Shown in pieces: positions 1-6,528 of a stretch of 11,470 nucleotides of DNA. The stretch's first letter is position 1, and every line of letters starts with the position of its first letter. The notes beneath the pieces are model-generated. The model saw only the letters and a list, made by a program, of their open reading frames with translations, searched no databases and was not told the origin of the DNA. Made by a program: the position numbers and the translations under genes. Source of the DNA: Betaproteobacteria bacterium (GTDB lineage Bacteria > Pseudomonadota > Gammaproteobacteria > Burkholderiales > SG8-39). The stretch is from positions 1 to 11,470 of the forward strand of contig JAOUFA010000081.1 of assembly GCA_029858545.1 (NCBI GenBank), in the 5' to 3' direction.

Positions 1-514
1 TGCGGACCCGGAATTTCACGCACGTTACGCCGCCGTAGCGCGAACCTACCGCTATGTTCTGATCAACCGTGCCGTGCGGCCGGCGCTCGCTGCGGCGTAC
101 GCGGGCTGGTACCACCAGCCGCTGGACCTGGCTGCGATGAGTGAGGCCGCGAACCTGCTTGTAGGGCAGCATGATTTTTCCGCGTTTCGCTCGTCCGAGT
201 GCCAGGCGAAGTCGCCGGTACGAAGCCTATACGGCATCGATATCGATAGGCAGGGCGAGCGAATCGACTTTGTCGTGCGCGCCAACGCATTCCTTCACCA
301 TATGGTGCGCAATCTGGTCGGCAGTCTGGTGTACGTCGGCAAGGGAAAGCATTCTCCAAACTGGGTGAGCGATCTGCTCGCCTCGCGCGAGCGAAGTCTT
401 GCGGCTCCGACATTCTCTGCCTGCGGCCTGTACCTCGAGCAGGTCGAATATCCGGATCGTTACAGCCTTCCTAAGCCGGGTGGCGCGCCCTTTGCGCTGG
501 CCCTGACCGGCTGA
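1..514 (+). CDS. truA: tRNA pseudouridine(38-40) synthase TruA, 3' part (5' end outside window)
   Basis: TruA isomerises uridines 38-40 of the tRNA anticodon arm to pseudouridine in the cytoplasm. The reading frame is open from base 2 to the TGA at 512-514, giving 170 C-terminal residues of an enzyme that is normally about 260-270. Visible family blocks are FHARYAAVARTYRY near the fragment start, DFSAFRSSECQAKSP in the middle, and RANAFLHHMVRNLVGSL, followed by the ending YPDRYSLPKP. All of these align with the Escherichia coli protein as I recall it. The catalytic aspartate lies upstream and is not in the window. An internal GTG at 74 is not the start, because conserved TruA sequence continues before it. 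The gene is followed after 5 bases by trpF, as in many beta- and gammaproteobacteria. The link to tryptophan genes is positional, not a shared pathway. Confidence 0.97.
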   Translation, partial: ADPEFHARYAAVARTYRYVLINRAVRPALAAAYAGWYHQPLDLAAMSEAANLLVGQHDFSAFRSSECQAKSPVRSLYGIDIDRQGERIDFVVRANAFLHHMVRNLVGSLVYVGKGKHSPNWVSDLLASRERSLAAPTFSACGLYLEQVEYPDRYSLPKPGGAPFALALTG

Positions 515-519
515 TCGAC

Positions 520-1149
520 ATGCGGACTCGCGTCAAGATTTGCGGTATCACTCGCCCGGAAGATGCGGTCATGGCCGCGCAGGCGGGGGCCGACGCGATC
601 GGCCTGGTCTTCTATCCGCCCAGCCCGCGGCACCTGGACCTGGAGTTGGCGCGTCGATTGCGATTCTGTCTGCCGCCGTTCGTCGGCGCGGTGGCGCTCT
701 TCGTCAACCCTGTGCCTGAACTTGTCCGCGAAGTTATCGACATCGTGAAACCGGACTTGCTCCAGTTTCACGGGGAGGAATCGCCAGCGTTCTGCGCCTC
801 GCACGGCATGCCTTACATCAAGGCATGCCGGGTCAAGCCTGGAGCCGATTTGTTAGAATATCTTCTGCCCTACGAAGCCGCGACAGGTTGGTTGGCAGAC
901 GCCTATGTCGAGGGCTACGGAGGCGGGGGCACCAGCTTCGATTGGTCGCTTATCCCGGAAAGACGTCCCCGTCCCCTGGTGCTCTCAGGGGGGCTGTCTC
1001 CTGGAAATGTCGGCGCAGCGATTCGAACAGTTCGTCCCTGGGGGGTCGACGTATCGAGCGGGGTCGAGTCGGAAAAGGGAATCAAGGACGCGGCCAAGAT
1101 ATCCGCGTTCATCTCAGAGGTCATGAATGCAGACTTACAAGCTGCCTGA
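520..1149 (+). CDS. trpF: Phosphoribosylanthranilate isomerase TrpF
   Basis: TrpF carries out the Amadori rearrangement of N-(5'-phosphoribosyl)anthranilate to CdRP, the third step from chorismate to tryptophan, in the cytoplasm. The 209-residue protein is a normal length for the monofunctional (beta-alpha)8 barrel. The general base is Cys8 in VKICGIT, and the general acid is Asp127 in the segment LADAYVEG. The C-terminal phosphate-binding strands LVLSGGLSPGNV (153-164) and VDVSSGVESEKGIKD (176-190) are intact. The loop usually written GG(T/S)G before FDW reads GGGG here. The ATG at 520 follows the truA stop by 5 bases with only a poor Shine-Dalgarno, so coupling to truA is likely. The last 23 bases overlap trpB. 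The other trp genes (trpE, G, D, C) are not in this window. Confidence 0.98.
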   Translation: MRTRVKICGITRPEDAVMAAQAGADAIGLVFYPPSPRHLDLELARRLRFCLPPFVGAVALFVNPVPELVREVIDIVKPDLLQFHGEESPAFCASHGMPYIKACRVKPGADLLEYLLPYEAATGWLADAYVEGYGGGGTSFDWSLIPERRPRPLVLSGGLSPGNVGAAIRTVRPWGVDVSSGVESEKGIKDAAKISAFISEVMNADLQAA

Positions 1150-2326
1150 CGCGCGCGGGCATTTCGGTCCCTATGGCGGTGTGTTTGTCGCCGAAACCCT
1201 GACCCATGCACTCGATGAGCTCCGGGACGCATATGCGAATTGTCGGGCCGATCCGGACTTCATCGCAGAGTTGAGGTACGAGCTGAAGCACTACGTCGGG
1301 CGCCCGAGTCCGATCTATCATGCGAAGCGCCTGTCGGAGAAATACGGTGGTGCGCAAATCTACCTGAAGCGCGAGGATCTGAACCATACCGGCGCCCACA
1401 AGATCAATAACACCGTGGGGCAGGCCCTGGTTGCACGGCGCATGAAGAAGCCGCGCGTGATCGCCGAGACGGGTGCAGGGCAACACGGCGTGGCGGCCGC
1501 CACGGTTGCCGCGCGCTATGGCATGCAGTGCGTTGTATACATGGGATCGGAAGACGTAAAGCGGCAGTCGGCGAACGTCTATCGTATGAAGCTCCTCGGT
1601 GCCACGGTGATCCCCGTGGAATCGGGTTCCAAGACCCTGAAGGATGCGCTCAACGAAGCGATGCGCGACTGGGTCACGAATGTGGAGACCACTTTCTACA
1701 TCATCGGCACGGTCGCAGGGCCACATCCCTACCCGATGATGGTGCGCGACTTTCAGGCGGTGATCGGGGAAGAATGTCTCCAACAGATGCCAGAGCTCGC
1801 TGGCCGGCAACCTGACGCGGTGATCGGTTGTGTCGGAGGCGGCTCCAACGCGATGGGAATCTTCTATCCGTATATTCTCGTCGACGGCGTGAAGTTGATC
1901 GGCGTCGAGGCGGCGGGCGAAGGTCTTGCCACGGGGAGGCATGCGGCGTCGATCAGTGCCGGCAGGCCAGGGGTCTTGCACGGCAATCGTACTTATCTGC
2001 TGCAGGACGAGAACGGACAAATTGTCGAAACCCATTCAATTTCGGCGGGACTGGACTACCCGGGGGTGGGTCCGGAGCATGCTTGGCTGAAGGACTCGGG
2101 GCGCGCAGAGTACGTCGCGATCACCGACGCGGAGGCAATCCAGGCCTTCCATGATTTGTGCCGATATGAGGGGATCATCCCGGCGCTCGAATCGAGTCAC
2201 GCGGTCGCTTATGCCGGCAAACTTGCCGCCAGTCTTGGGAAGGACAAGTTACTTTTGGTGAATCTTTCCGGTCGTGGGGATAAGGACATGCATACCGTCG
2301 CCCAGTACTCTGGAATCACGTTCTGA
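1127..2326 (+). CDS. trpB: Tryptophan synthase beta chain TrpB
   Basis: TrpB is the PLP-dependent subunit that condenses indole, channelled from TrpA, with serine to give tryptophan. The 399-residue protein has the full TrpB1 architecture. It opens with YKLPDARGHFGPYGGVFVAE. Lys92 in HTGAHKINN is the PLP Schiff-base lysine, and Glu114 in AETGAGQHG is the catalytic acid. GGGSNAMG (237-244) is the PLP-phosphate loop, and SGRGDKD (381-387) supplies the serine facing the pyridine nitrogen. The ATG at 1127 is chosen because AGAGG at 1116-1120 sits 6 bases ahead and family homology begins at once. This places the start 23 bases inside trpF. The gene is followed after 2 bases by trpA, its complex partner, which suits equimolar synthesis. 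Confidence 0.99.
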   Translation: MQTYKLPDARGHFGPYGGVFVAETLTHALDELRDAYANCRADPDFIAELRYELKHYVGRPSPIYHAKRLSEKYGGAQIYLKREDLNHTGAHKINNTVGQALVARRMKKPRVIAETGAGQHGVAAATVAARYGMQCVVYMGSEDVKRQSANVYRMKLLGATVIPVESGSKTLKDALNEAMRDWVTNVETTFYIIGTVAGPHPYPMMVRDFQAVIGEECLQQMPELAGRQPDAVIGCVGGGSNAMGIFYPYILVDGVKLIGVEAAGEGLATGRHAASISAGRPGVLHGNRTYLLQDENGQIVETHSISAGLDYPGVGPEHAWLKDSGRAEYVAITDAEAIQAFHDLCRYEGIIPALESSHAVAYAGKLAASLGKDKLLLVNLSGRGDKDMHTVAQYSGITF

Positions 2327-2328
2327 CC

Positions 2329-3138
2329 ATGTCGCGCATACAGGGACGATTTGCGGAATTGGGGAAGACTGGGCGCAAAGCGCTCATCCCGTACATCACC
2401 GCGGGCGATCCGAGTCCCGCGCTCACCGTTCCGCTCATGCATGGTCTGGTCGAGGCGGGCGCCGATATTATCGAGTTGGGGGTGCCGTTCTCCGACCCGA
2501 TGGCCGATGGCCCGGTTATCCAGCGCTCCGCAGAGCGTGCGTTGGCACAGGGTGTGGGATTGCGCGATGTGCTCGGGTTGGTGCGAGTCTTCCGCGAGCG
2601 GGACAAGGCCACGCCACTCGTATTGATGGGCTATGCCAATCCAGTCGAAGCGCTGGGACCCGATCGATTTGTCGCGCAGGCAAAAGCCGATGGCGTTGAT
2701 GGGGTAATCGTGGTCGATTATCCGCCCGAGGAGTGCGTTGAGTTCGCGCAGCTTGCCAAGCGGAATGACATCGATCCGATCTTTCTGCTCGCGCCCACCT
2801 CGACCGGGCGACGTATTGCGGAAGTCGGGCAGATAGGCGGCGGATACCTTTATTATGTCTCGCTGAAGGGGGTCACCGGCGCGGGTAATATCGATTTTTC
2901 CGAAGTGGCTGCGCGGATTCCGAAGATTCGCGCGGCGACTCGCTTGCCGATCGGCGTGGGATTCGGCATTCGCGACGCCGAATCGGCACGGCGCATCGCG
3001 AGTATCGCGGACGCAGTGGTGATTGGCAGTAGAATCATCGAGGAGATTGACGCGGCGGGTCCCCAACAAGCCATTTCCCGCGTAAAGGCTCTGTTGGGGC
3101 CGATTCGAGTAGCACTGGATGGGGAGCGCACCCGATGA
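2329..3138 (+). CDS. trpA: Tryptophan synthase alpha chain TrpA
   Basis: TrpA cleaves indole-3-glycerol phosphate to indole and glyceraldehyde 3-phosphate and passes indole to TrpB through the tunnel of the alpha2beta2 complex. The protein is a 269-residue (beta-alpha)8 barrel. The two catalytic acids fall at Glu49 (ADIIELGVPFSDP) and Asp60 (DPMADGPVIQ), exactly the numbering of the enteric enzyme. The phosphate-binding segments GVTGAG, GVGFGI and VIGSRI are present. The ATG is 2 bases after the trpB stop with no strong Shine-Dalgarno, so translation is probably coupled to trpB. The 3' end carries the ribosome-binding site region of accD if accD begins at its GTG at 3167. No key residue is missing. 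Confidence 0.99.
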   Translation: MSRIQGRFAELGKTGRKALIPYITAGDPSPALTVPLMHGLVEAGADIIELGVPFSDPMADGPVIQRSAERALAQGVGLRDVLGLVRVFRERDKATPLVLMGYANPVEALGPDRFVAQAKADGVDGVIVVDYPPEECVEFAQLAKRNDIDPIFLLAPTSTGRRIAEVGQIGGGYLYYVSLKGVTGAGNIDFSEVAARIPKIRAATRLPIGVGFGIRDAESARRIASIADAVVIGSRIIEEIDAAGPQQAISRVKALLGPIRVALDGERTR

Positions 3139-3166
3139 TTCCCTGGTCGAATTGCGAGAGGATCGC

Positions 3167-4039
3167 GTGAGCTGGCTGCAGAAACTGCTTCCCCCGAAGA
3201 TTCAGCGGTCAACGGGGGCTGGTCGCAAGAGCGTTCCGGAAGGACTGTGGACGAAATGTCCACAGTGTGATGCGGTGCTCTACGCGACCGACCTAGAGAA
3301 GAATCTGAATGTCTGTCCTAAGTGCGGGCATCATCAGCGTATCGACGCGCGGGCTCGGCTTGACGCACTGCTTGACCCGGACGGCCGCTTTGAGATCGGG
3401 ATGGAGGTTCTCCCCGTCGACACTCTCAAATTCAGGGATTCTCGTCGCTACGCTGATCGCTTGACAGAGGCTAAGGAACAGACCGGAGAAAGTGACGCGT
3501 TGGTGGTCATGCAAGGTGCGATTCATTCTCTGGGCGTGGTGTGCGCAGCGTTCGAATTCGATTTTATGGGCGGGTCGATGGGGTCGGTAGTGGGTGAGCG
3601 CTTCGTGCGCGGAGTTCGGCTGGCAATCGAACAGAAGCTGCCGTTCATCTGCGTAACCTCCTCGGGGGGCGCGCGCATGCAAGAGGGGTTGCTGTCGCTC
3701 GTGCAGATGGCCAAGACCACCGCTTCGCTGACAGATCTTGCTTCGCGCAAGCTGCCCTTCATTTCGGTTCTGGCTGATCCGACGATGGGCGGAGTTTCGG
3801 CAAGCTTTGCGATGATAGGAGATATTGTGATCGCGGAACCGAGGGCTCTCATCGGTTTCGCCGGCCCGCGCGTCATCGAACAGACGGTGCGGCAAAAGCT
3901 CCCGGACGGGTTTCAGCGCGCCGAATTTCTGCTTGAGAAGGGCGCGATCGATATGATAGTCGATCGACGTCAGATGCGAGACAAACTCGCGAGCCTGCTA
4001 GCGATGCTTCAGGGTCGGCCCGCAGTGCGGGTCTCCTGA
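3167..4039 (+). CDS. accD: Acetyl-CoA carboxylase carboxyltransferase subunit beta AccD
   Basis: AccD is the beta half of the carboxyltransferase that moves CO2 from biotin-BCCP to acetyl-CoA, forming malonyl-CoA for fatty acid synthesis. It works with AccA, which is not in this window. I choose the GTG at 3167 (290 residues). It gives the family N-terminus SWLQKLLPPKI and has AGAGG at 3157-3161 five bases upstream. The frame stays open back to 3119, inside trpA, but that extra 16-residue segment is not conserved in AccD. A four-cysteine zinc ribbon is seen at C31-x2-C34 and C50-x2-C53. The crotonase-like carboxyltransferase core includes FMGGSMGSVVGE (133-144) and SSGGARMQEG (165-174). The gene lies between trpA and folC, its usual place in Beta- and Gammaproteobacteria. 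Confidence 0.98.
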   Translation: MSWLQKLLPPKIQRSTGAGRKSVPEGLWTKCPQCDAVLYATDLEKNLNVCPKCGHHQRIDARARLDALLDPDGRFEIGMEVLPVDTLKFRDSRRYADRLTEAKEQTGESDALVVMQGAIHSLGVVCAAFEFDFMGGSMGSVVGERFVRGVRLAIEQKLPFICVTSSGGARMQEGLLSLVQMAKTTASLTDLASRKLPFISVLADPTMGGVSASFAMIGDIVIAEPRALIGFAGPRVIEQTVRQKLPDGFQRAEFLLEKGAIDMIVDRRQMRDKLASLLAMLQGRPAVRVS

Positions 4040-4058
4040 GGCACCGGGTTACGCCTCA
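4019..4058 (+). promoter_or_regulatory. Tandem hairpins at the accD stop / folC start
   Basis: Two perfect inverted repeats lie side by side. CCCGC (4019-4023) pairs with GCGGG (4027-4031) around a 3-base loop. TGAGGC (4037-4042) pairs with GCCTCA (4053-4058) around a 10-base loop. The second begins with the accD TGA itself and ends 2 bases before the folC GTG. There is no T-run, so this is not a rho-independent terminator. It occupies the place where a folC Shine-Dalgarno would be, and none is visible. I infer a translational-coupling structure that ribosomes finishing accD would open. The short stems could also be chance in GC-rich DNA. Confidence 0.4.
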
Positions 4059-4060
4059 TC

Positions 4061-5350
4061 GTGACAGCGCCGAAGAGTCTCGGCGAGTGGCTCGATTTCG
4101 TCGGCCGCCAGCATCCCAGCGCAATGGCGCTGGGATTGGAGCGTGTCGGACGCGTGCTTGCGCGCATGGATGTGCGGCGCAGCTGTCCGGTGATTACCGT
4201 GGGAGGTACCAACGGCAAGGGGTCCACGTGTGCCATGCTCGAGAGCATCTTGCGCGCCTCGGGATACCGGACCGGGCTCTATACCTCGCCGCATCTTCTT
4301 CGCTATAACGAGCGGGTGCGCATCGCCGGGCTGGCCGCTGAAGACCCGGAGTTGTGCGAGGCATTCGAGGTGGTGGAACGCGCGCGCAACGATGTACCGC
4401 TCACGTATTTTGAGTTTGGTACGCTGGCTGCCGTGTGGCTTTTTGCTCAATCCAAGCTCGACGTCGTACTGCTTGAGGTGGGACTGGGGGGGAGGCTCGA
4501 TGCAGTGAACTTGATCGACGCGGACTGCGCGGTATTGACCAGCATAGCGCTCGATCATGTGGAAATCCTGGGAGGCACACGTGAAAGTATTGGTCGGGAA
4601 AAGGCTGGAATTCTGCGTGCCGGCCGTCCGGCGGTGGTGGCCGATCCCGATCCGCCAAGATCGGTGATCGACATCGCGGAGACGATTGGCTCTCGGCTCA
4701 TGCTGTTCGGACGTGATTTCAAGATTGAGAGCGGGAACAAACAGTGGAGCTACCTCGGGCCGGAGCGAGGACGCAAGAACCTTGCTTATCCCGCCTTGCG
4801 TGGTGAGATTCAGTTGCGCAATGCGGCAGCCGCTTTGTGTGCACTCGATATGCTCCACGACCGGCTCCCGGTGACGATGCAGGGAGTGCGCAGCGGTCTG
4901 GCAGAGGTCGTATTACCGGGGCGTTTCCAGGTGCTTCCCGGGCGCCCGCAAACGATTCTGGATGTCGGGCACAATCCCGAGGCGGCGAGGATCCTGGCGG
5001 ACAATCTTGCTGCGAGCGGCGATGCGCGCGAAACGATAGGAGTTCTTGGAATGCTGCGCGACAAGGACATCGGCGGCGTGGTGCACGAGGTCGCGGCGAG
5101 CGTGACGCGCTGGTTTGTGGCATCGCTTTCCGGGCCGCGCGGCGCGCGAGCAGCGGAAGTGTGTGAACTTCTCGTGAAGTCCGGCGTTACGGTGCCGATG
5201 GCGGGTTTTGCGTCGCCCGCGCAGGCCTATGCGGCGGCGCGAAGCGCGGCCGGGCCGGATGATAAGATCGTTGTGTTTGGTTCATTCCTCACGGTTGGTG
5301 AGGTCCTCGCAGATATCGAAGCTCGGCGCAATCGAGGCGAACATGGCTGA
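4061..5350 (+). CDS. folC: Bifunctional dihydrofolate synthase / folylpolyglutamate synthase FolC
   Basis: FolC joins glutamate to dihydropteroate to make dihydrofolate and then extends the polyglutamate tail of reduced folates, using ATP in the cytoplasm. The 429-residue protein belongs to the Mur-ligase-like superfamily. It has a P-loop GTNGKGST (49-56), TSPHL (75-79), the conserved YFEFGT (116-121) and LLEVGLGGRLDAVN (137-150). ALDHVEILG (163-171) is followed by REKAGI, which holds the lysine that is carbamylated in the family. The C-terminal domain has LPGRFQ (285-290) and DVGHNPEAA (301-309). The start is a GTG 21 bases after accD. No in-frame ATG, GTG or TTG lies between the accD stop and it, and the next Met is well inside conserved sequence. 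The 3' end overlaps dedD by 8 bases. Confidence 0.98.
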   Translation: MTAPKSLGEWLDFVGRQHPSAMALGLERVGRVLARMDVRRSCPVITVGGTNGKGSTCAMLESILRASGYRTGLYTSPHLLRYNERVRIAGLAAEDPELCEAFEVVERARNDVPLTYFEFGTLAAVWLFAQSKLDVVLLEVGLGGRLDAVNLIDADCAVLTSIALDHVEILGGTRESIGREKAGILRAGRPAVVADPDPPRSVIDIAETIGSRLMLFGRDFKIESGNKQWSYLGPERGRKNLAYPALRGEIQLRNAAAALCALDMLHDRLPVTMQGVRSGLAEVVLPGRFQVLPGRPQTILDVGHNPEAARILADNLAASGDARETIGVLGMLRDKDIGGVVHEVAASVTRWFVASLSGPRGARAAEVCELLVKSGVTVPMAGFASPAQAYAAARSAAGPDDKIVVFGSFLTVGEVLADIEARRNRGEHG

Positions 5351-5975
5351 ATCGGAGGATATGGAAATCCTGAAGCGCCGCGGCCGCAGACGGCTGTTGG
5401 GTGCCATCGCGTTGGTATTGCTCGCGGTGATCGTGCTGCCAATGGTATTCGATCAAGAACCCGGGGAAACATCGGTGCCGGTGAGTGTGCGCATTCCGAG
5501 TGAAGAGGCGCCGCCTCTGTTGCCGAAGTCGCCCTCGAAGGGCATGCCTCAGGAGCCTTTGCCGGCAGCGGGAGCTGCCAAGGAGTCTTCCACGAAGTCA
5601 ACTTCGGAGGTGACGCCGGGACGGGCCGAGGTCCATGCGGACCAGAGCGTGGCCGCTCAAGCGGCGGTAGCACCGCCGCCCGCCGAGCAATCGAAGGTGT
5701 CGACGACCACGAAGCCGCCCAAAGCGAACACCTCCAGCCCACAATTCATCATTCCTGTGGTGGCACTTGCGAACCTCGATAAGGTGAAGGAACTGACGGA
5801 ACGACTCACAGCCGCCAAACTACCCTATTACACCGAGCCGGTATCGACCGCCAAGGGTCCCGTGACGCGCGTACGCGTGGGACCCTATGATCGGCGCGAG
5901 GCGGCCGAGCGGGCTCACAGGAAACTCAAAGAGCTTGGCCTGAAGCCGGGCGCGATCACGTCCCGTTCCGGATGA
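5343..5975 (+). CDS. dedD: DedD-like SPOR-domain membrane protein
   Basis: This is a 210-residue bitopic inner-membrane protein of the DedD type. It has a short basic cytoplasmic N-terminus (KRRGRRR, 11-17), one transmembrane helix at about 18-36, and a low-complexity Pro/Ala/Ser/Lys linker to about residue 132. A C-terminal SPOR domain at about 134-206 holds TRVRVGPYDRREAAE. SPOR domains bind glycan strands stripped of stem peptides at the division septum, so a role in cell division is expected from the family. The ATG at 5343 has GAGG at 5334-5337 and overlaps the folC stop by 8 bases. The open frame upstream to 5208 lies wholly inside folC and is rejected. The first SPOR strand reads FIIPVVALAN, whereas most members have a Gln and a GAF/GSF motif there. 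The gene symbol rests on position and architecture. Confidence 0.9.
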   Translation: MAESEDMEILKRRGRRRLLGAIALVLLAVIVLPMVFDQEPGETSVPVSVRIPSEEAPPLLPKSPSKGMPQEPLPAAGAAKESSTKSTSEVTPGRAEVHADQSVAAQAAVAPPPAEQSKVSTTTKPPKANTSSPQFIIPVVALANLDKVKELTERLTAAKLPYYTEPVSTAKGPVTRVRVGPYDRREAAERAHRKLKELGLKPGAITSRSG

Positions 5976-6463
5976 CTTGGCTGGACTACGCCGTACTCGG
6001 CGTATTGGCAGCATCGATAGTTTGGGGCGCATGGCGTGGTTTGGTACGCGAAATCGCCGCGATTCTCGGTTGGGTCGTGGCTTTCCTATCCGCAGGCCTA
6101 TTTGCAGGTCCCCTTGCGCCGTCAATGCCGGCGTGGATCTCGGTGGCCGAGATGCGTATGTTGGCGTCCTACTTGGCGGTATTCCTGGGGACCCTTGCAA
6201 TCACGACGGTGCTCGGCCTAGTGCTGTCCAGGCTCGCAAAAGTGGCCGGATTTGGTGGCTTCGATCGGAGCCTTGGCGCGGTCTTCGGGATCGCGCGCGG
6301 AATGCTGGTGTCTCTGGTATTCGGGCTGGTCGCAGGACTTACTTCCTTGCCGCGCGACACGCTTTGGCAGGATTCGGTCTGCGGACCGGCGCTCGCACAA
6401 CTGGTGATCGGACTCAAGCCCTGGTTACCTCCTTCCCTGGCCGACCGTTTGCGATATGATTAG
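5972..6463 (+). CDS. cvpA: CvpA family inner-membrane protein
   Basis: This is a 163-residue integral membrane protein, close to the usual length of the CvpA (colicin V production) family. Four hydrophobic segments are visible at about 5-22, 26-48, 62-86 and 100-123. The family-typical GAWRGLVREI follows the first, and FGGFDRSLGAVFGIARG lies before the fourth. The biochemical role of CvpA is not firmly established; the family is linked to colicin V secretion and to envelope stress or bile tolerance in enteric bacteria. The start overlaps the dedD stop as ATGA (5972-5975), which suggests reinitiation. As in enteric bacteria, purF comes next, here after 65 bases in which I see no clear promoter or terminator. 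Confidence 0.95.
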   Translation: MTWLDYAVLGVLAASIVWGAWRGLVREIAAILGWVVAFLSAGLFAGPLAPSMPAWISVAEMRMLASYLAVFLGTLAITTVLGLVLSRLAKVAGFGGFDRSLGAVFGIARGMLVSLVFGLVAGLTSLPRDTLWQDSVCGPALAQLVIGLKPWLPPSLADRLRYD

Positions 6464-6528
6464 CCGGTTGTTCCCTGTGTCTGGGCTTCTTGCGGCAGGT
6501 TGGTAAGAGGCTCATAGAGGCCCCCTCC

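Noticed and set aside
1121..2035. Long minus-strand open frame opposite trpB (304 codons), and similar ones opposite trpA and purF.
   Set aside because: These are antisense shadows of conserved plus-strand genes in GC-rich DNA; the translations show no recognisable motifs.
3119..3166. Upstream ATG-type start for accD inside trpA.
   Set aside because: AccD homology begins at SWLQKLL after the GTG at 3167, which also has AGAGG at the right distance.
5208..5342. Longer N-terminus for the DedD-like protein.
   Set aside because: The extra 45 residues lie wholly inside folC in another frame, have no family similarity, and the ATG at 5343 has its own Shine-Dalgarno.
6440..6460. Possible PurR-type operator upstream of purF (CGTTTGCG half-site near 6446-6453).
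   Set aside because: Only one half matches, the left half agrees at about half the positions, and it lies inside the end of cvpA coding sequence rather than at a promoter.
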